64,000 nucleotides of DNA from Chitinophagaceae bacterium. GTDB taxonomy: Bacteria > Bacteroidota > Bacteroidia > Chitinophagales > Chitinophagaceae. The notes beneath the pieces are model-generated. The model searched no databases. It saw nothing but the letters and a program-made list of their open reading frames with translations, and was not told where the DNA came from. Every line of letters starts with the position of its first letter. Positions within the stretch are counted from its first letter, which is position 1. Shown piece after piece: positions 17,580 through 26,054 of this stretch. Location: contig CANGYR010000001.1 of the NCBI GenBank assembly GCA_947458275.1, positions 304,287 through 368,286 of the forward strand. The letters are read 5' to 3'. The translations under genes and the position numbers were made by a program.

Positions 17580-18278
17580 ATGGAAACGGCAAAAACAAAA
17601 ATTTTACTTTGCGAAGATGATACGAATCTTGGCCAGGTGTTAAAAAACTATCTTGAATTAAACGACTATGAAGTTATTCTTGAAAGAGACGGCCGTTTAG
17701 GATTGGCTGCATTCCAAAGAGAAAAAGTTGACCTCTGCCTCCTCGATGTGATGATGCCGAATATGGATGGTTTCAAAGTAGCTGAAGAGATAAGAGATAT
17801 CAACCCGGATGTGCCTTTATTCTTTCTAAGTGCAAAGACAATGAAAGAAGATATTATTCAGGGATACAGATTAGGAGCGGACGATTATATTACCAAACCA
17901 TTTGACAGCGAAGTATTGTTGCACAAAATCAAAGCGATTTTAAAACGCAATGAAGAAGTGCACCGTGAAGAAGCAAAAACTGAATATGATTTGGGTTCAT
18001 ACCACTTTAATCCGAGATTAAGAGAACTAAGCATATCCGGTAAGACTCAAACGCTTTCTCCTAAAGAAAATGAGTTGTTGAAAATGCTAGCGGAATATAA
18101 AAACGATTTGCTGCCAAGAGAAATTGCATTGAAGAAAATATGGGGCAGCGATACTTATTTTAATGGAAGAAGTATGGACGTTTATATAGCCAAACTCAGA
18201 AAATATCTTAGAGAAGACTCAAAACTTGAAATCGTCAATATCCATGGAAATGGCTTTAGACTGGTCATTACAGACTAA
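17580..18278 (+). CDS. OmpR-family response regulator, RprY-like
   Basis: A 232-residue DNA-binding response regulator. Receiver domain (about 6-122) with acidic pocket E12/D13/D14, phospho-acceptor D56 in CLLDVMMPNMDG, and the switch lysine in DYITKPFDSE. Winged-helix output domain about 135-232 ending NIHGNGFRLVI. Resembles RprY of Bacteroides. I use the ATG giving METAKTK; a TTG two codons earlier is less likely. No kinase is adjacent. A long structured leader precedes it and its stop region forms a hairpin with the opposing ruvB stop. Confidence 0.88.
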   Translation: METAKTKILLCEDDTNLGQVLKNYLELNDYEVILERDGRLGLAAFQREKVDLCLLDVMMPNMDGFKVAEEIRDINPDVPLFFLSAKTMKEDIIQGYRLGADDYITKPFDSEVLLHKIKAILKRNEEVHREEAKTEYDLGSYHFNPRLRELSISGKTQTLSPKENELLKMLAEYKNDLLPREIALKKIWGSDTYFNGRSMDVYIAKLRKYLREDSKLEIVNIHGNGFRLVITD

Positions 18279-18292
18279 CATCATTTAGTCTG
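18271..18292. terminator. Stem-loop across the two converging stop codons
   Basis: CAGACTAA / TTAGTCTG, an 8-bp perfect stem with a 6-nt loop, containing the stop codons of both the response regulator and ruvB. No T-run follows on either strand, so termination is uncertain. Confidence 0.4.
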
Positions 18293-19322
18293 CAAATAAA
18301 TCCGGAAGAGTGCCGCCTTTGTGCGGCATTTTTCCTAAATGCCTGTACGCTTTTTCTGTAGCCTCTCTTCCGCGGGGTGTTCGCATGATAAATCCCTCCT
18401 GAATCAAAAACGGCTCATACACCTCTTCAAGCGTGCCGGGCTCCTCGCCTACTGCGGTTGCAATAGTGGTAATTCCAACGGGGCCTCCTTTAAACTTATC
18501 AATAACTGCAGAAAGAATTCTGTTGTCCATTTCATCCAGGCCATGCTGATCTACATTCAACGCTTTTAATGAATGCTTGGTAATATTCATATCTATAACA
18601 CCATTGCCGAGTACCTGTGCAAAATCCCTTACTCTCCTCAATAAGCCATTGGCAATCCTTGGTGTGCCTCTGCTTCTTCGTGCAATTTCTTCTGCAGCGT
18701 CACTGGTGATTTTGGTATTTAGAATGCCTGAGCTTCTTAAAAGAATATTTTTCAATGTAAGTGCGTCATAATATTCTAAACGGGATTTTATGCCAAACCT
18801 GGAAAGTAAAGGGGCTGTGAGCAATCCGCTTCTGGTCGTTGCTCCAATTAATGTAAAAGGATTCAATGAAAGTTGAACACTTCTGGCATTGGGACCGCTG
18901 TCTATCATAATATCAATCCTGTAGTCTTCCATGGCGGCATATAGGTATTCCTCAACAACGGTGCTGAGGCGGTGGATTTCATCGATAAACAACACATCAT
19001 TAGCTTCCAGATTAGTGAGCAATCCTGCCAGATCTCCCGGCTTCTCAATAACCGGACCTGAAGTCTCCTTTATATTAACCCCCATTTCATTGGCTACTAT
19101 GCGGGACAAAGTAGTCTTGCCTAATCCGGGAGGTCCGTGAAATAAAATATGATCAAGCGCCTCACCTCTCAATTTGGCTGCCTTTATAAAAATGGTAATG
19201 TTTTCAATAATCTGAGACTGACCGCTGAATTCATTGATATACCCCGGCCGGATATTATTTTCAAACTCCTTGTCTGCTGACTGCAACCGGTCTTTTTCGC
19301 TGTTGAGATTAGGATTACTCAT
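18285..19322 (-). CDS. ruvB: Holliday junction branch migration ATPase RuvB
   Basis: AAA+ motor of the RuvAB complex that drives branch migration of Holliday junctions. 345 residues. N-terminal [11 protein letters not shown], Walker [23 protein letters not shown], Walker [12 protein letters not shown], sensor segment [21 protein letters not shown], arginine finger region [22 protein letters not shown], and a C-terminal winged helix ([21 protein letters not shown]). ruvA and ruvC are not adjacent. It converges with the RprY-like gene with only 6 nt between stop codons. Confidence 0.97.
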   Translation of the reverse strand: MSNPNLNSEKDRLQSADKEFENNIRPGYINEFSGQSQIIENITIFIKAAKLRGEALDHILFHGPPGLGKTTLSRIVANEMGVNIKETSGPVIEKPGDLAGLLTNLEANDVLFIDEIHRLSTVVEEYLYAAMEDYRIDIMIDSGPNARSVQLSLNPFTLIGATTRSGLLTAPLLSRFGIKSRLEYYDALTLKNILLRSSGILNTKITSDAAEEIARRSRGTPRIANGLLRRVRDFAQVLGNGVIDMNITKHSLKALNVDQHGLDEMDNRILSAVIDKFKGGPVGITTIATAVGEEPGTLEEVYEPFLIQEGFIMRTPRGREATEKAYRHLGKMPHKGGTLPDLFAD

Positions 19323-19481
19323 GATGGATATATCTTCTGTGTAAAGCTAATCAATTATCTCTTTGATTTTTACTGAATATCCGGAACCGAAGAAAATAAT
19401 TTTCTGCCATCGACAATCCATTTAAACCATTGATAAAAAATGATTAATAAAAACATCATAATCTAAGTAGATTTACAAAAT

Positions 19482-20531
19482 ATGAGCGCTAAGAAAAAAC
19501 TATACTGGTATTGTCAGATTATCGGCTGGCTATTATTTTTTTCCATCAATAGTTTTTATGCTATTACACTTGGGAGAGATTTCAATAAATTATACTGGCT
19601 TTCACTATCTCTGTTTGTTGTTGCTGCTATTGGCATTACTCACTTGATGCGATTTGTGATGCATAAGCTTGATATCAAAAAAATGCCTTTCAAAAAACAA
19701 ATCTTCCGGTTGATCGGAATAACGCTGTTTTTTTCCCTAATAATCGGATTCGTTTCAGAGAGCATAGATTTGATAATTGACTATGTGCCTCAATCTATGG
19801 AAGAGTATAGTCCATTTGAACGCATGCTCTTGGGAAGCATAAACTCAATAGGAATCTTACTCATCTGGAACTGTCTTTACTACATCTATCATTTCATTGA
19901 AAAAAACAGAAGGCAAGAGCTTGATACCATTCGCCTGGAATCGTTGGTTAAATCACTGGAACTTAAAACAATTAAGTCACATATCAATCCGCATTTCATA
20001 TTCAACTCTTTAAACAGCATCAGAGCATTGGTTGATGAAAATCCTCAAAGAGCCAGGAAAGCAATTACCGAACTGAGTAATATTTTAAGAAGCAGTATGC
20101 AGGCGGAGAAAGTGGAAACCGTTTCCTTTTCACAGGAATTGAATATAGTTAGAGACTATCTTGCATTAGAGCAAATGAGGTTTGAAGAAAGATTGCAGCT
20201 AGAATTTGATATTGATCCTTCAACACACGATTGTCCTATACCTCCAATGATGTTGCAAATGCTTGCAGAAAATGCCATCAAACATGGAATCAGTAAACAA
20301 ATCAATGGAGGAATGGTGCGCATCAGTTCTAGGATAAACAATGACAAGCATGAAATTTCGGTGGAAAACACAGGCATACTGGATGAAAATCTGCTTCAAC
20401 AAAACAATGGCTTCGGAATAAAAAGTACGCAAGACCAACTAAACATACTTTATCAGGGAAAAGCATCATTCGCTATTTGTAACGTTCCTGATAAAGGAAT
20501 GGTTGAATGTAAAATACTCATGCCTATTTAA
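19482..20531 (+). CDS. LytS/YehU-family sensor histidine kinase
   Basis: A 349-residue membrane kinase. Four hydrophobic segments (about 11-30, 40-58, 76-93, 118-138) are followed by a coiled-coil linker and a His_kinase domain with KSHINPHFIFNSLNSIRALV, where H167 is the likely phospho-histidine. An ATP-binding domain follows with MLQMLAENAIKHGI and NGFGIKSTQDQLNILY. The partner LytTR regulator starts 26 nt later, so the two form one two-component operon. A TAGATTTA box lies 6 nt before the start. The signal is unknown; the N-terminus has no extracytoplasmic sensor domain. Confidence 0.92.
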   Translation: MSAKKKLYWYCQIIGWLLFFSINSFYAITLGRDFNKLYWLSLSLFVVAAIGITHLMRFVMHKLDIKKMPFKKQIFRLIGITLFFSLIIGFVSESIDLIIDYVPQSMEEYSPFERMLLGSINSIGILLIWNCLYYIYHFIEKNRRQELDTIRLESLVKSLELKTIKSHINPHFIFNSLNSIRALVDENPQRARKAITELSNILRSSMQAEKVETVSFSQELNIVRDYLALEQMRFEERLQLEFDIDPSTHDCPIPPMMLQMLAENAIKHGISKQINGGMVRISSRINNDKHEISVENTGILDENLLQQNNGFGIKSTQDQLNILYQGKASFAICNVPDKGMVECKILMPI

Positions 20532-20556
20532 TAAAGTTTAAATCAATCATAGAAAC

Positions 20557-21285
20557 ATGTACAGAGCAGTAATCATAGATGATGAGCGACTGGCAAGAAC
20601 GGAACTAAAAAAACTTTTGCAGGAACATACAGAAATTGAAATCGTTGGCGAGGCTGCTAATGCAAAAGAAGCATTGCCACTGATAGAAGACCTTTGCCCC
20701 GACCTTATTTTTCTTGATATTCAGATGCCCGGCAAAACAGGATTCGATCTGCTTCTTGAGCTAGAAAGTGCCCCGCGTGTAATATTTATCACTGCCTATG
20801 ATGAATTTGCACTGAAAGCATTTGAAGTAAATGCACTGGATTATCTGATGAAACCGATTGATCCTTCCAGGCTGTTGGATGCAATAAATAAACTAAAATT
20901 GAGTGATGAAAAAGAAGCAATTCAAATTTCATCAAACCACAGAAATATTTTAACTGAAAATGACCAGGTTTTTGTCAAGGACGGAGAAAAATGCTGGTTT
21001 GTAAAACTGGGAGAAATAAGACTTTTTGAAAGTGCCGGAAATTATACCAAAGTCTTCTTTGGAGACAATAAGCCATTGATTTTAAAATCTCTCAACTCCC
21101 TTGAAGAAAGACTGGATGAAAAATCTTTTTTCAGAGCAAATCGCAAACATATCATTAATCTAAGAATGATTGAAAAAGTTGAACCTTATTTCAACGGTGG
21201 TCTTTTACTGGATATCAAGGGTGGAGATAAAATTGAAGTAAGCAGAAGGCAATCTGTAAAATTTAAAGAAATGATGAGTCTCTGA
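20557..21285 (+). CDS. LytTR-family response regulator
   Basis: A 242-residue regulator: receiver domain (about 1-120; D8/D9, phospho-acceptor D54 in LIFLDIQMPGKTGFD, LMKPIDPSRLL) and C-terminal LytTR DNA-binding domain (about 140-240) with VKDGEKCWFVKLGEIRLFESAGNYTKVFF and FFRANRKHIINLRMIEKVEP. It pairs with the upstream LytS-type kinase. Targets are unknown. Its stop codon lies in a short hairpin shared with the opposing GGGP synthase gene. Confidence 0.93.
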   Translation: MYRAVIIDDERLARTELKKLLQEHTEIEIVGEAANAKEALPLIEDLCPDLIFLDIQMPGKTGFDLLLELESAPRVIFITAYDEFALKAFEVNALDYLMKPIDPSRLLDAINKLKLSDEKEAIQISSNHRNILTENDQVFVKDGEKCWFVKLGEIRLFESAGNYTKVFFGDNKPLILKSLNSLEERLDEKSFFRANRKHIINLRMIEKVEPYFNGGLLLDIKGGDKIEVSRRQSVKFKEMMSL

Positions 21286-21300
21286 TAAAAAGGTTATCAG
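21282..21300. terminator. Short stem-loop between converging genes
   Basis: CTGATAA / TTATCAG, 7-bp stem with a 5-nt loop, at the end of the LytTR gene and just before the stop of the GGGP synthase gene. No T-run; possible weak terminator. Confidence 0.35.
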
Positions 21301-22059
21301 TTAAACATTGATTGCCGGTATACTGTGAATGGCTGAAGAAATTTCTCTGATTAATTTAGGATCTTTTTCTATTGCGTTTCCTACTACAATAACATCCGCA
21401 CCGGCCTTGCAATTTTTATAAGCTTTTTCCGGCTCGGTAATTCCACCTCCAACTATCAGAGGAACGCTGATGCAGGAAGAAACTTTTTCAATCATGTTTT
21501 CTGAAATAGCTTTTCTTGCGCCGCTGCCGGCATCCATATAAATAAGTTTCATTCCCAACATCTCACCTGCCATAGCGGTACACATCGCAATTTCATTTTT
21601 ATCTGAAGGGAGCGGACTTGCATTGCTGATATAAGAAACGGTGGTAGGAGCTCCTCCGTCAACCACCATATAGCCGGTTGAGATAATTTCCAGACCACTT
21701 TGTTTGACGACGGGTGCAGAAACAACGTGCTGACCAATCAGCAGCTCAGGATTTCTGCCGCTTATAAGAGAGAGATACAATAGTGCATCGGCATATTTAC
21801 TGACTTGTGAAGGACTACCCGGAAAAATAAGCACGGGAATATCGCAGGTACTTTTAATGAGCTCGATGCATTCGTCGAGGTAACTGGAAATAACCAAACT
21901 TCCTCCTACGAAGAAATAATCTACAGATGCTTCTACAGACAATGCAATAGTATCTTTCAGACTATTATCATTCACCTTGTCGGGATCAATGAGCACAGCA
22001 AAAGACTTTTTTTGCTTCTGTTTGCTATTGGTTAATGAATGATATATATTATTCTTCAT
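21301..22059 (-). CDS. Geranylgeranylglyceryl phosphate synthase family protein (group II)
   Basis: A 252-residue TIM-barrel prenyltransferase of the GGGPS/PcrB family. Motifs: FAVLIDPDKVND, DYFFVGGSLVISSYLDECIELIK, VLIFPGSPSQVSKYADALLYLSLISGRNPE, IISTGYMVVDGGAPTTVSYI, LIYMDAGSGARKAIS, VPLIVGGGI and GADVIVVGNAIEKDP. Characterised group II members from Bacteroidetes couple geranylgeranyl diphosphate to sn-glycerol-1-phosphate, the archaeal ether-lipid reaction. The biological product in Bacteroidetes is not settled. No glycerol-1-phosphate dehydrogenase or later ether-lipid genes are adjacent. It is divergent from arfB. Confidence 0.92.
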   Translation of the reverse strand: MKNNIYHSLTNSKQKQKKSFAVLIDPDKVNDNSLKDTIALSVEASVDYFFVGGSLVISSYLDECIELIKSTCDIPVLIFPGSPSQVSKYADALLYLSLISGRNPELLIGQHVVSAPVVKQSGLEIISTGYMVVDGGAPTTVSYISNASPLPSDKNEIAMCTAMAGEMLGMKLIYMDAGSGARKAISENMIEKVSSCISVPLIVGGGITEPEKAYKNCKAGADVIVVGNAIEKDPKLIREISSAIHSIPAINV

Positions 22060-22161
22060 GCCTCCTGGAATCCTTTATGCAAAAATGTACAATTTTTTGC
22101 TGATTGCGAAATATTAAATCGGCTAAACAAGCATTACATAGGTTTTTTATGGATTTAGCGG

Positions 22162-22169
22162 TAAATTTG
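22162..22169 (+). promoter_or_regulatory. Candidate -7 box TAAATTTG next to start codon
   Basis: Exact TAnnTTTG match ending 6 nt before the arfB ATG, with a T-run about 17 nt upstream of it in the -33 area. Confidence 0.45.
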
Positions 22170-22175
22170 GTTTAA

Positions 22176-22574
22176 ATGATAGATTTTACCAGGGAAATAT
22201 CGTTCAAAACGGCCAGAAGCGGCGGAAAAGGTGGTCAAAATGTGAACAAGGTGGAGACCATGGTTGAAGGCTACTTGCAGGTGGAAGCATCGGGCTTACT
22301 AAGTCCGGAACAAAAAAAAAGAATTATCTCCCTATTGTCAAAAAAAATCAATGCAGATGGTTTTTTGATGGTTAAAAGCAGCGTAGCCAGAACCCAGCTT
22401 CAAAATAAGCAGGAAGTTGTAAAAAAAATTAATACCCTGATTCATAAATCCCTAATAATACCCAAAAAACGAAAAGCGACCAGTCCAACCAAAGCTTCCA
22501 TAGAAAAAAGACTTACAGGAAAAAAAATAGCTTCAGAAAAAAAGCAGGGAAGAAAGAAAACCTCAGATGATTAA
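22176..22574 (+). CDS. arfB: Alternative ribosome-rescue factor, ArfB/YaeJ-like
   Basis: A codon-independent peptidyl-tRNA hydrolase that frees ribosomes stalled without a stop codon. 132 residues: a release-factor GGQ domain with ARSGGKGGQNVNKVETMVE (GGQ catalytic motif) and no codon-recognition domain. A strongly basic C-terminal tail follows (KKRKATSPTKASIEKRLTGKKIASEKKQGRKK), as in ArfB, where the tail enters the empty mRNA channel. The ccp gene begins 3 nt after its stop, so the two form an operon. Confidence 0.92.
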   Translation: MIDFTREISFKTARSGGKGGQNVNKVETMVEGYLQVEASGLLSPEQKKRIISLLSKKINADGFLMVKSSVARTQLQNKQEVVKKINTLIHKSLIIPKKRKATSPTKASIEKRLTGKKIASEKKQGRKKTSDD

Positions 22575-22577
22575 AAG

Positions 22578-23663
22578 ATGATTTTTATAAATAAAATACA
22601 TCCTCGCCTTTCGGGTGCCATTACAATACTTTTTATAATACTGATTGTATCTTCTGCTTACATCATTGACTCATCTACGCCTCAACCTGATCCCATTTCT
22701 TTGACTATTCCCAAAGGATGGCCGGCTCCTAAATCGAATATTTTTTCCAAAAACAAACTTACTGAACAGGGTTTTCAACTAGGCAAAAAATTGTTCTACG
22801 ATTCAAGATTAAGTAAAGACGGAGAAATCAGTTGCGCCAGTTGCCATCAGCAATTTGCATCGTTTTCTCATTACGACCATAACTTCAGTCACGGTATCAA
22901 CAATACTTTGACACAAAGAAATGCGCCGGCCTTGATTAATTTGATCTGGATGAATGAACTGCATTGGGATGGAGGAATCAATCATCTTGAAGTGCAACCT
23001 TTGTCTCCTATTACGGCATCCAATGAAATGGGCAATAGTTTGGATACCGTTTTAGATAGATTGAAAAAAGACAGTGTTTATGTCAGAATGTTTCGAGAGG
23101 CATTCGGTGACGGCAATATCAACAGCCAGAGAATGCTGAAAGCAATTGCACAATTCACAGGGAGTCTGATATCATCCAACAGTAAATATGATCAAGTTAA
23201 AAACGGGAAAGCTGCATTCACCCCATACGAAGCAAGAGGATATGAAATTTTTAAAAAAAACTGCTCGTCCTGTCATGCAGAACCATTGTTTACCGACAAC
23301 AGTTTCCGAAACAACGGTCTTACAATCAGCAAACAAAAGGACATAGGCCGAATGTATGTTACCAATAAAATACAGGACTCGCTCAAATTCAAAGTTCCTA
23401 CTTTGCGTAATACGCAATTGAGTTTCCCTTATATGCACGACGGCAGACTATATACTTTATACGATGTTGTGGAACACTATCGAACAGGAATTGATACGAG
23501 TATGCCGTCATTAGACAAAAAACTCAAAAAGAGCATCATTATATCAGAAATGGAGAAAGCCGAGTTGGTATATTTTCTTTATACGCTTACGGACAGCAGT
23601 TTCATAAAAAATCCCCGGTTTGCGCCGGGGATGGAGTCTAGAGTAAAGTCTAAATCACATTGA
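22578..23663 (+). CDS. Di-heme cytochrome c peroxidase family protein
   Basis: A 361-residue exported or membrane-anchored protein. N-terminal hydrophobic stretch (about residues 13-31, AITILFIILIVSSAYII), then two heme c sites: ISCASCHQ and KNCSSCHAE. Also present are LFYDSRLSKDGEISC, QRNAPALINLIWMNELHWDGG and the C-terminal VPTLRNTQLSFPYMHDGRLYTLYDVVEHY. This is the CcpA/MauG layout. It reduces hydrogen peroxide or oxidises a partner; the substrate is unknown. It is translationally close to arfB. The last residues are encoded over a hairpin that reads as a terminator for the opposing gene. Confidence 0.9.
   Translation: MIFINKIHPRLSGAITILFIILIVSSAYIIDSSTPQPDPISLTIPKGWPAPKSNIFSKNKLTEQGFQLGKKLFYDSRLSKDGEISCASCHQQFASFSHYDHNFSHGINNTLTQRNAPALINLIWMNELHWDGGINHLEVQPLSPITASNEMGNSLDTVLDRLKKDSVYVRMFREAFGDGNINSQRMLKAIAQFTGSLISSNSKYDQVKNGKAAFTPYEARGYEIFKKNCSSCHAEPLFTDNSFRNNGLTISKQKDIGRMYVTNKIQDSLKFKVPTLRNTQLSFPYMHDGRLYTLYDVVEHYRTGIDTSMPSLDKKLKKSIIISEMEKAELVYFLYTLTDSSFIKNPRFAPGMESRVKSKSH
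23606..23632 (-). terminator. Intrinsic terminator for the opposing gene, inside the peroxidase coding end
   Basis: On the minus strand, ATCCCCGG / CCGGGGAT form an 8-bp GC-rich stem with a 6-nt loop followed by a run of T. It lies about 55 nt past the stop of the 23685-24320 gene but within the last codons of the plus-strand peroxidase gene. Confidence 0.7.
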
Positions 23664-23684
23664 TTTTTGAATCCGCATTGTGAA

Positions 23685-24320
23685 CTATGGTCTTCTTTTT
23701 TCTTTCAATTTATCCAAAATTTTTTTCTGAGCTTCCACATCATTTTTTTGAGAAATCTGATTTTGGTTATTTGTATCAATTTGTTCCTCTATTTTCTTTT
23801 TTTTCTTATCTAAATCTTTACCATCTTCAACAAGAATAGTCAGTTTTTTTTCACTTTTTACAACAACCTCTTGCTGACCCTTGATTTGTTCTTCAATGTC
23901 ATAATAGTATGCGGTATTGCGAAACTCATCCAGAAACTTTTTCGCATCGTTAAAAATATTATCGCTTGATTCAGTAATAAACTGATCCAGATTTCTGGAT
24001 AAAGCGAGAGAAAGCGTTGTAGCGTCTTTTTCGTTTTTACTTTTTCTTTCGGTTAAAAAATAATAATCCAACGCTTTATCACCCATTTCCTGAATCTTTA
24101 CTTCTTTAAAAACCAAAAAATCTTTATTCTCTTTTCCTTTGTATCCTCTTTTCTGAAATTCATCCACAATGGCATTGTAAACAGTATTTTCAGAAAATGG
24201 AAGATCGATAGCAACTGCATCTCTTTTTGTTTTTAGATATTCAACAGATGCATTTCTAGCTTGTGCAAAAACACACGAGCTCACAAAACAAAAAACCATT
24301 AAGGACATAATTTTTTTCAT
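23685..24320 (-). CDS. Secreted coiled-coil protein of unknown function
   Basis: A 211-residue protein with a clear signal peptide (MKKIMSLMVFCFVSSCVFAQ, likely cleaved after AQ). The middle part (about 30-130) mixes short beta and helical stretches. From about residue 145 on it is highly charged and heptad-like (VVVKSEKKLTILVEDGKDLDKKKKKIEEQID...), suggesting a coiled coil. I do not recognise a family. It stands alone, converging with the peroxidase gene; its terminator lies inside that gene. Expected in the periplasm or at the outer membrane. Confidence 0.72.
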   Translation of the reverse strand: MKKIMSLMVFCFVSSCVFAQARNASVEYLKTKRDAVAIDLPFSENTVYNAIVDEFQKRGYKGKENKDFLVFKEVKIQEMGDKALDYYFLTERKSKNEKDATTLSLALSRNLDQFITESSDNIFNDAKKFLDEFRNTAYYYDIEEQIKGQQEVVVKSEKKLTILVEDGKDLDKKKKKIEEQIDTNNQNQISQKNDVEAQKKILDKLKEKRRP

Positions 24321-24471
24321 AAAAAGAATTTAGAAGATTAAAACGAGGTTAGTGAAACATTGATGGAGATTATTAAAAATAGAATAAAGATATGTAAAGG
24401 AATAAAATGGTAAATAAATTTCAAAGAAAAATTAAAATTATAAAAGTAAATTACGTTCAAATTGTTATTAG

Positions 24472-25989
24472 TTGAGCGGAATAAAAAAACTTGCAGGTCA
24501 GACACTTTGGTACGGGTTGCCCACCATTGTCAGCCGCTTTCTGGGATATCTCATGAATATGGCACTGCCTTTTTTTATTGCCATGCCTGAAAAAACTGCC
24601 GATTTGGTTCAGGTATACACCCTGATTCCTTTTCTGAATGTACTATATGCTTATGGTATGGAGACCGCCTATTTCAGATTCTCTCAGACACATGACAGAC
24701 AGGATTTGTACAGCACACTCTCTATCTCACTTCTAATTAGTACGGTTTTTTTTAGCTGCTTGCTTTGGATTTCGGGAGGATTTATTGCAGATGTTGCTGA
24801 CCTGAACCAGCATCCGGAATATGTTTACTGGATGATTGGAATAATTTCAATTGACAACCTCAGCACTTTGCCCTTTGCGAGACTCCGTCAGGAAAACAGA
24901 CCTAAAAAATATGCTTTTGCCAGACTAGCAGGAATAGCAGCCAACTTAGGCATCGTCATTTTATTCATTGGAGTCATTCCATCAATTTTAAAAACCAACC
25001 CTACTAGTTTTTTTGGAAAATTATACAATGAAGAAATTGGGATTGGTTATTATCTTATGGGAAATCTTTTCGGGAGCATCATTACCCTTCTAATTTTATC
25101 AGGTGAGTTAAAGAAAATTCAGTTTCGCATTAATGTAAAATTATGGAAGCAAGTTCTTGCATATAGCGCTCCTTTAATTATAGTTGGATTGGGAGGAATG
25201 GTAAATGATGTGCTGAGTCGCTTAATTTACAGGCATGTAGTCAATCTGCCTCAGCAACAAGCGAATCACGAGTTGGGGATTTTTGCAAATATTTTCAGAA
25301 TTGCCTTACTGATTACCATAATGATTCAAGCTTTCAGAATGGCGGCGGAGCCCTTCTTCTTTAATCAAAGTAAAAATGAAAATGCGCAACGTACCTATGC
25401 AAGAGTGATGAAGTTTTTTGTGATTGCTTGCTGTTTTCTATTTCTTTTCATCGGACTCTTCCTCGATATTTTCAAATGGATATTCACCAGTTTTGCCAAT
25501 CCCAGATGGGCCGAAGGAATTGAAATAGTTCCCTTACTTGCGCTTGGAAATATTTTTTTGGGTATTTATTATAATCTCAGCGTTTGGTATAAGCTCACCG
25601 ATAAGAATAATTATGGAGCCATCATAACCATCATTGGTGCCATCATCACCATAGTGCTCAATATTTTGCTTATACCAAGATTTCACTACGCCGGTGCGGC
25701 CACTGCCACTTTTTGCTGTTACTTCTTTATGATGGTAATGAGCTATCAATTAGGAAAGAAATATTATCCTGTGCCTTACGCAGTAAAAAAACTCAGCGCC
25801 TACCTGATTTTAGTGATACTCATCTACCTGACTCATTTACTCATCGTGAAGATTATGCCAAACTCACTTTGGTTCTCGATTACAACAGGAGCTGTTTTAC
25901 TTCTCCTCTTCACAAGATTTGTCGGAAAAATTGAGCGCAAAGAATTTGCATCAATGCCTTTTATAGGAAAACTTTATAGAAAGAAATAG
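24472..25989 (+). CDS. Polysaccharide flippase / lipopolysaccharide biosynthesis membrane protein
   Basis: A 505-residue polytopic protein of the MATE/Wzx-like (MOP) flippase superfamily, with about 12-14 hydrophobic segments. Typical are the opening GIKKLAGQTLWYGLPTIVSRFLGYLMNMALPFFI and YAYGMETAYFRFSQ. In Bacteroidetes such proteins flip lipid-linked sugars or precursors across the inner membrane. The start is TTG (MSGIKKL). No glycosyltransferase genes are adjacent, so the cargo is unknown. It converges with icmF across a palindromic repeat. Confidence 0.85.
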   Translation: MSGIKKLAGQTLWYGLPTIVSRFLGYLMNMALPFFIAMPEKTADLVQVYTLIPFLNVLYAYGMETAYFRFSQTHDRQDLYSTLSISLLISTVFFSCLLWISGGFIADVADLNQHPEYVYWMIGIISIDNLSTLPFARLRQENRPKKYAFARLAGIAANLGIVILFIGVIPSILKTNPTSFFGKLYNEEIGIGYYLMGNLFGSIITLLILSGELKKIQFRINVKLWKQVLAYSAPLIIVGLGGMVNDVLSRLIYRHVVNLPQQQANHELGIFANIFRIALLITIMIQAFRMAAEPFFFNQSKNENAQRTYARVMKFFVIACCFLFLFIGLFLDIFKWIFTSFANPRWAEGIEIVPLLALGNIFLGIYYNLSVWYKLTDKNNYGAIITIIGAIITIVLNILLIPRFHYAGAATATFCCYFFMMVMSYQLGKKYYPVPYAVKKLSAYLILVILIYLTHLLIVKIMPNSLWFSITTGAVLLLLFTRFVGKIERKEFASMPFIGKLYRKK

Positions 25990-26005
25990 AATTCGTATTT
26001 TTTGT

Positions 26006-26050
26006 TAGCCCACCATTTAAATGGTGGGCTAGGTTTTAAATGGTGGGCTA
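26006..26050. repeat. Palindrome with a repeated right arm
   Basis: A perfect 13-bp inverted repeat TAGCCCACCATTT / AAATGGTGGGCTA with no loop (26006-26031), followed after 6 nt by a second exact copy of the right arm (26038-26050). It lies between the converging flippase and icmF genes. It may act as a terminator, but the duplicated arm and lack of a T-run look more like an intergenic repeat. Confidence 0.85.
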
Positions 26051-26054
26051 TGAA

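Noticed and set aside
22060..22066. AGGAGG just ahead of the GGGP synthase ATG, looking like a Shine-Dalgarno site
   Set aside because: Only one base separates it from the start codon, too close for normal pairing, and the phylum does not rely on such sites.
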